This document shows positions 4,209 to 5,492 of a DNA stretch of 5,492 nt, in pieces. Position 1 is the first letter of the stretch. The number at the start of each line of letters is the position of its first letter. Source of the DNA: Thiopseudomonas sp. Lineage in GTDB: Bacteria; Pseudomonadota; Gammaproteobacteria; Pseudomonadales; Pseudomonadaceae. The stretch is taken from positions 1-5,492 of the forward strand of contig JALOAC010000058.1 of assembly GCA_023228985.1 (NCBI GenBank). Direction: 5' to 3'. Position numbers and translations under genes: made by a program. Below the pieces are notes generated by a model. It worked only from the letters and a program-made list of their open reading frames with translations. It made no database searches and was not told the origin of the DNA.

Positions 4209-5490
4209 ACCTGTACAAAAATTAAATGTCACGCGCACGTTAAGCACAGGTGACTCTGTGCAGGTTGGGGTGCTGGTGCAAAATAGCCAAGGTGTTTTTT
4301 TTCAATACGAGGCGCAGTATTTGCAAAAATTTGGCAACCTTTCGCCCTTTACTCTGCATAACTCGACCGTGTTGCAGCCTGCACCAGCGCAGCCTCATGC
4401 AGGATTGCACGGTGTGTTTGCAGACAGTTTACCTGATGGTTGGGGGTTGCTATTACAGGATCGTGTTTTTCGCCAACAGGGTATTTTGCCGGCACAGGTG
4501 ACAGCGATGGACCGTTTGGCTTTTGTTGGCTCAACAGGAACGGGAGCCTTAGCGTTTACGCCAGAGTCTGATTTGCACATCACCAGTCAAGCCGATACTG
4601 ATCTGGCGACGCTAGGTTTAGAGGCACAGGCCGTTTTTGATGGCCAAACAGAACACGTGCTAGCTGCATTAGTGGCGGCGGGTAGTTCAGGCGGTGCCCG
4701 GCCTAAAGCGCAGCTGTTTTTCTCGGCAGATAAACCGAGCCAGTGCTGCACTCAAGCCAAACGTGGTGATGATGCTTGGCTGGTAAAATTTACCTCGCAA
4801 AATCTAGCACTTGGTCATGAAGAGGGCTTATGTGAAGCGGCTTACTTGCATTTGGCTGAGGTTGCCGACTTGCACCCACCCCAGTGGCAGCTGTTACCCG
4901 CGCCAGAAGAGAGTGGCGCTAAAGCTTGGTTAGCCGTAAAGCGCTTTGATTGGCTACAAAATATCAACTCAGGTCGGCCTGGGCGCCTGCATTTGCACAG
5001 TGCTTGCGGCTTGTTAGATGCTGACTTTCGTTTACCCAGTTTAGATTACGCTGACTTAATTAAAGCGAGTCGCCAGCTATGCAAATCACCTAGCGTCGGT
5101 CAGTTACAGTTCCGTCGTGCTTTGTTTAACTTATTTGCGTGCAACCAAGACGATCACAGTAAGAACTGGGCTTTTTTGCAAGATGATAACAGCCAGTGGC
5201 AGCCGGCCCCTTTCTACGATGTCACGTTTAGCCCGCACCCATTTAACGAGCACACCACAGCTTTTATGGGTTACGGCAAGCAGCCACCATTAGCAGTCAT
5301 ACAGCAGTTGGCGGGACAAGCGGGATTTGCCGACTGGAAGCAAGCGCAAGCCCATATCCAAGAGAGTGTTGAAGCGTTATCAGGCTTTGCTGTTATTGCT
5401 AAGCGCTTAGGTGTGAAAAAAAATACCATTACGGCGATTCAGAAAATATTAGATGCGTGTCGTAAAGAGAATAGTGTATTGCTGCGGTAG
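4198..5490 (+). CDS. hipA: HipA-family serine/threonine kinase toxin
   Basis: This is a full-length, 430-residue HipA kinase; E. coli HipA has 440 residues. E. coli HipA phosphorylates glutamyl-tRNA synthetase, triggers the stringent response and causes persistence; the target here is inferred. The N-terminal subdomain includes HGVFADSLPDGWG (71-83) and MDRLAFVGSTGTGALAF (104-120). The P-loop is GSSGGARPK (162-170), in which Ser163 aligns with the autophosphorylated Ser150 of E. coli. WLVKF (194-198) supplies the ATP-binding lysine and AVKRFD is at 246-251. The catalytic loop NQDDHSKN (316-323) holds Asp318 and Asn323, and FYDV holds Asp341. The 5- and 23-residue spacings from Asp318 match Asp309, Asn314 and Asp332 of E. 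coli. No key residue is missing, so the kinase should be active. The gene overlaps hipB by 11 nt and ends two bases before the window edge. The N-terminal subdomain is included, so this is not a split HipBST system. Confidence 0.92.
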   Translation: MSFKPVQKLNVTRTLSTGDSVQVGVLVQNSQGVFFQYEAQYLQKFGNLSPFTLHNSTVLQPAPAQPHAGLHGVFADSLPDGWGLLLQDRVFRQQGILPAQVTAMDRLAFVGSTGTGALAFTPESDLHITSQADTDLATLGLEAQAVFDGQTEHVLAALVAAGSSGGARPKAQLFFSADKPSQCCTQAKRGDDAWLVKFTSQNLALGHEEGLCEAAYLHLAEVADLHPPQWQLLPAPEESGAKAWLAVKRFDWLQNINSGRPGRLHLHSACGLLDADFRLPSLDYADLIKASRQLCKSPSVGQLQFRRALFNLFACNQDDHSKNWAFLQDDNSQWQPAPFYDVTFSPHPFNEHTTAFMGYGKQPPLAVIQQLAGQAGFADWKQAQAHIQESVEALSGFAVIAKRLGVKKNTITAIQKILDACRKENSVLLR

Positions 5491-5492
5491 AT

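Noticed and set aside
4250..4583. Open frames of 61-83 residues inside hipA on both strands.
   Set aside because: They are contained in the confirmed HipA kinase frame and show no independent coding signal.

Overview
The window reads like a chromosomal segment of a gammaproteobacterium of moderate GC content. The lineage is inferred from the general look of the proteins and the compact gene arrangement, and I cannot name a genus. Classical Pseudomonas is unlikely because the left edge carries a 6-phosphofructokinase, an enzyme that most pseudomonads lack.

Left part (1-707): the C-terminal third of a phosphofructokinase runs in from the left edge. It converges on a small minus-strand gene for an encapsulated-ferritin-type (EncFtn) iron-oxidising protein. 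A perfect 14-bp stem-loop between the two probably serves as a shared terminator. The ferritin has the iron-site residues but not the C-terminal tail that addresses EncFtn to an encapsulin shell, and no shell gene is visible.

Middle part (708-2307): a divergent intergenic region holds a candidate operator/promoter for the ferritin and a weak promoter for a 332-residue protein with an N-terminal SEC-C zinc motif and a conserved body of unknown function. A 335-nt non-coding stretch follows. Its main feature is a long RNA-type hairpin at 2027-2067.

Right part (2308-5490): two toxin-antitoxin-like operons lie in tandem on the plus strand. The first pairs a RhuM-like DNA-binding protein, whose true start is probably 2308 and not the upstream ATG at 2155, with a Doc-type Fic-fold toxin one base downstream. 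The second is hipBA: a small helix-turn-helix protein followed by an 11-nt-overlapping HipA kinase with all catalytic residues. The hipB promoter has a consensus TATAAT box, and two TGGACA-led elements exactly 40 bp apart form a plausible autoregulatory operator.

The layout suggests a core-metabolism edge (phosphofructokinase) followed by an accessory island. Both toxins belong to phosphotransferase families whose studied members stop translation, Doc by phosphorylating EF-Tu and HipA by phosphorylating glutamyl-tRNA synthetase. Nothing here is a mobile element, CRISPR array or RNA gene that I can support. The least explained items are the tail-less EncFtn, the SEC-C protein, the 2027-2067 hairpin and the large RhuM-like partner of the Doc toxin.
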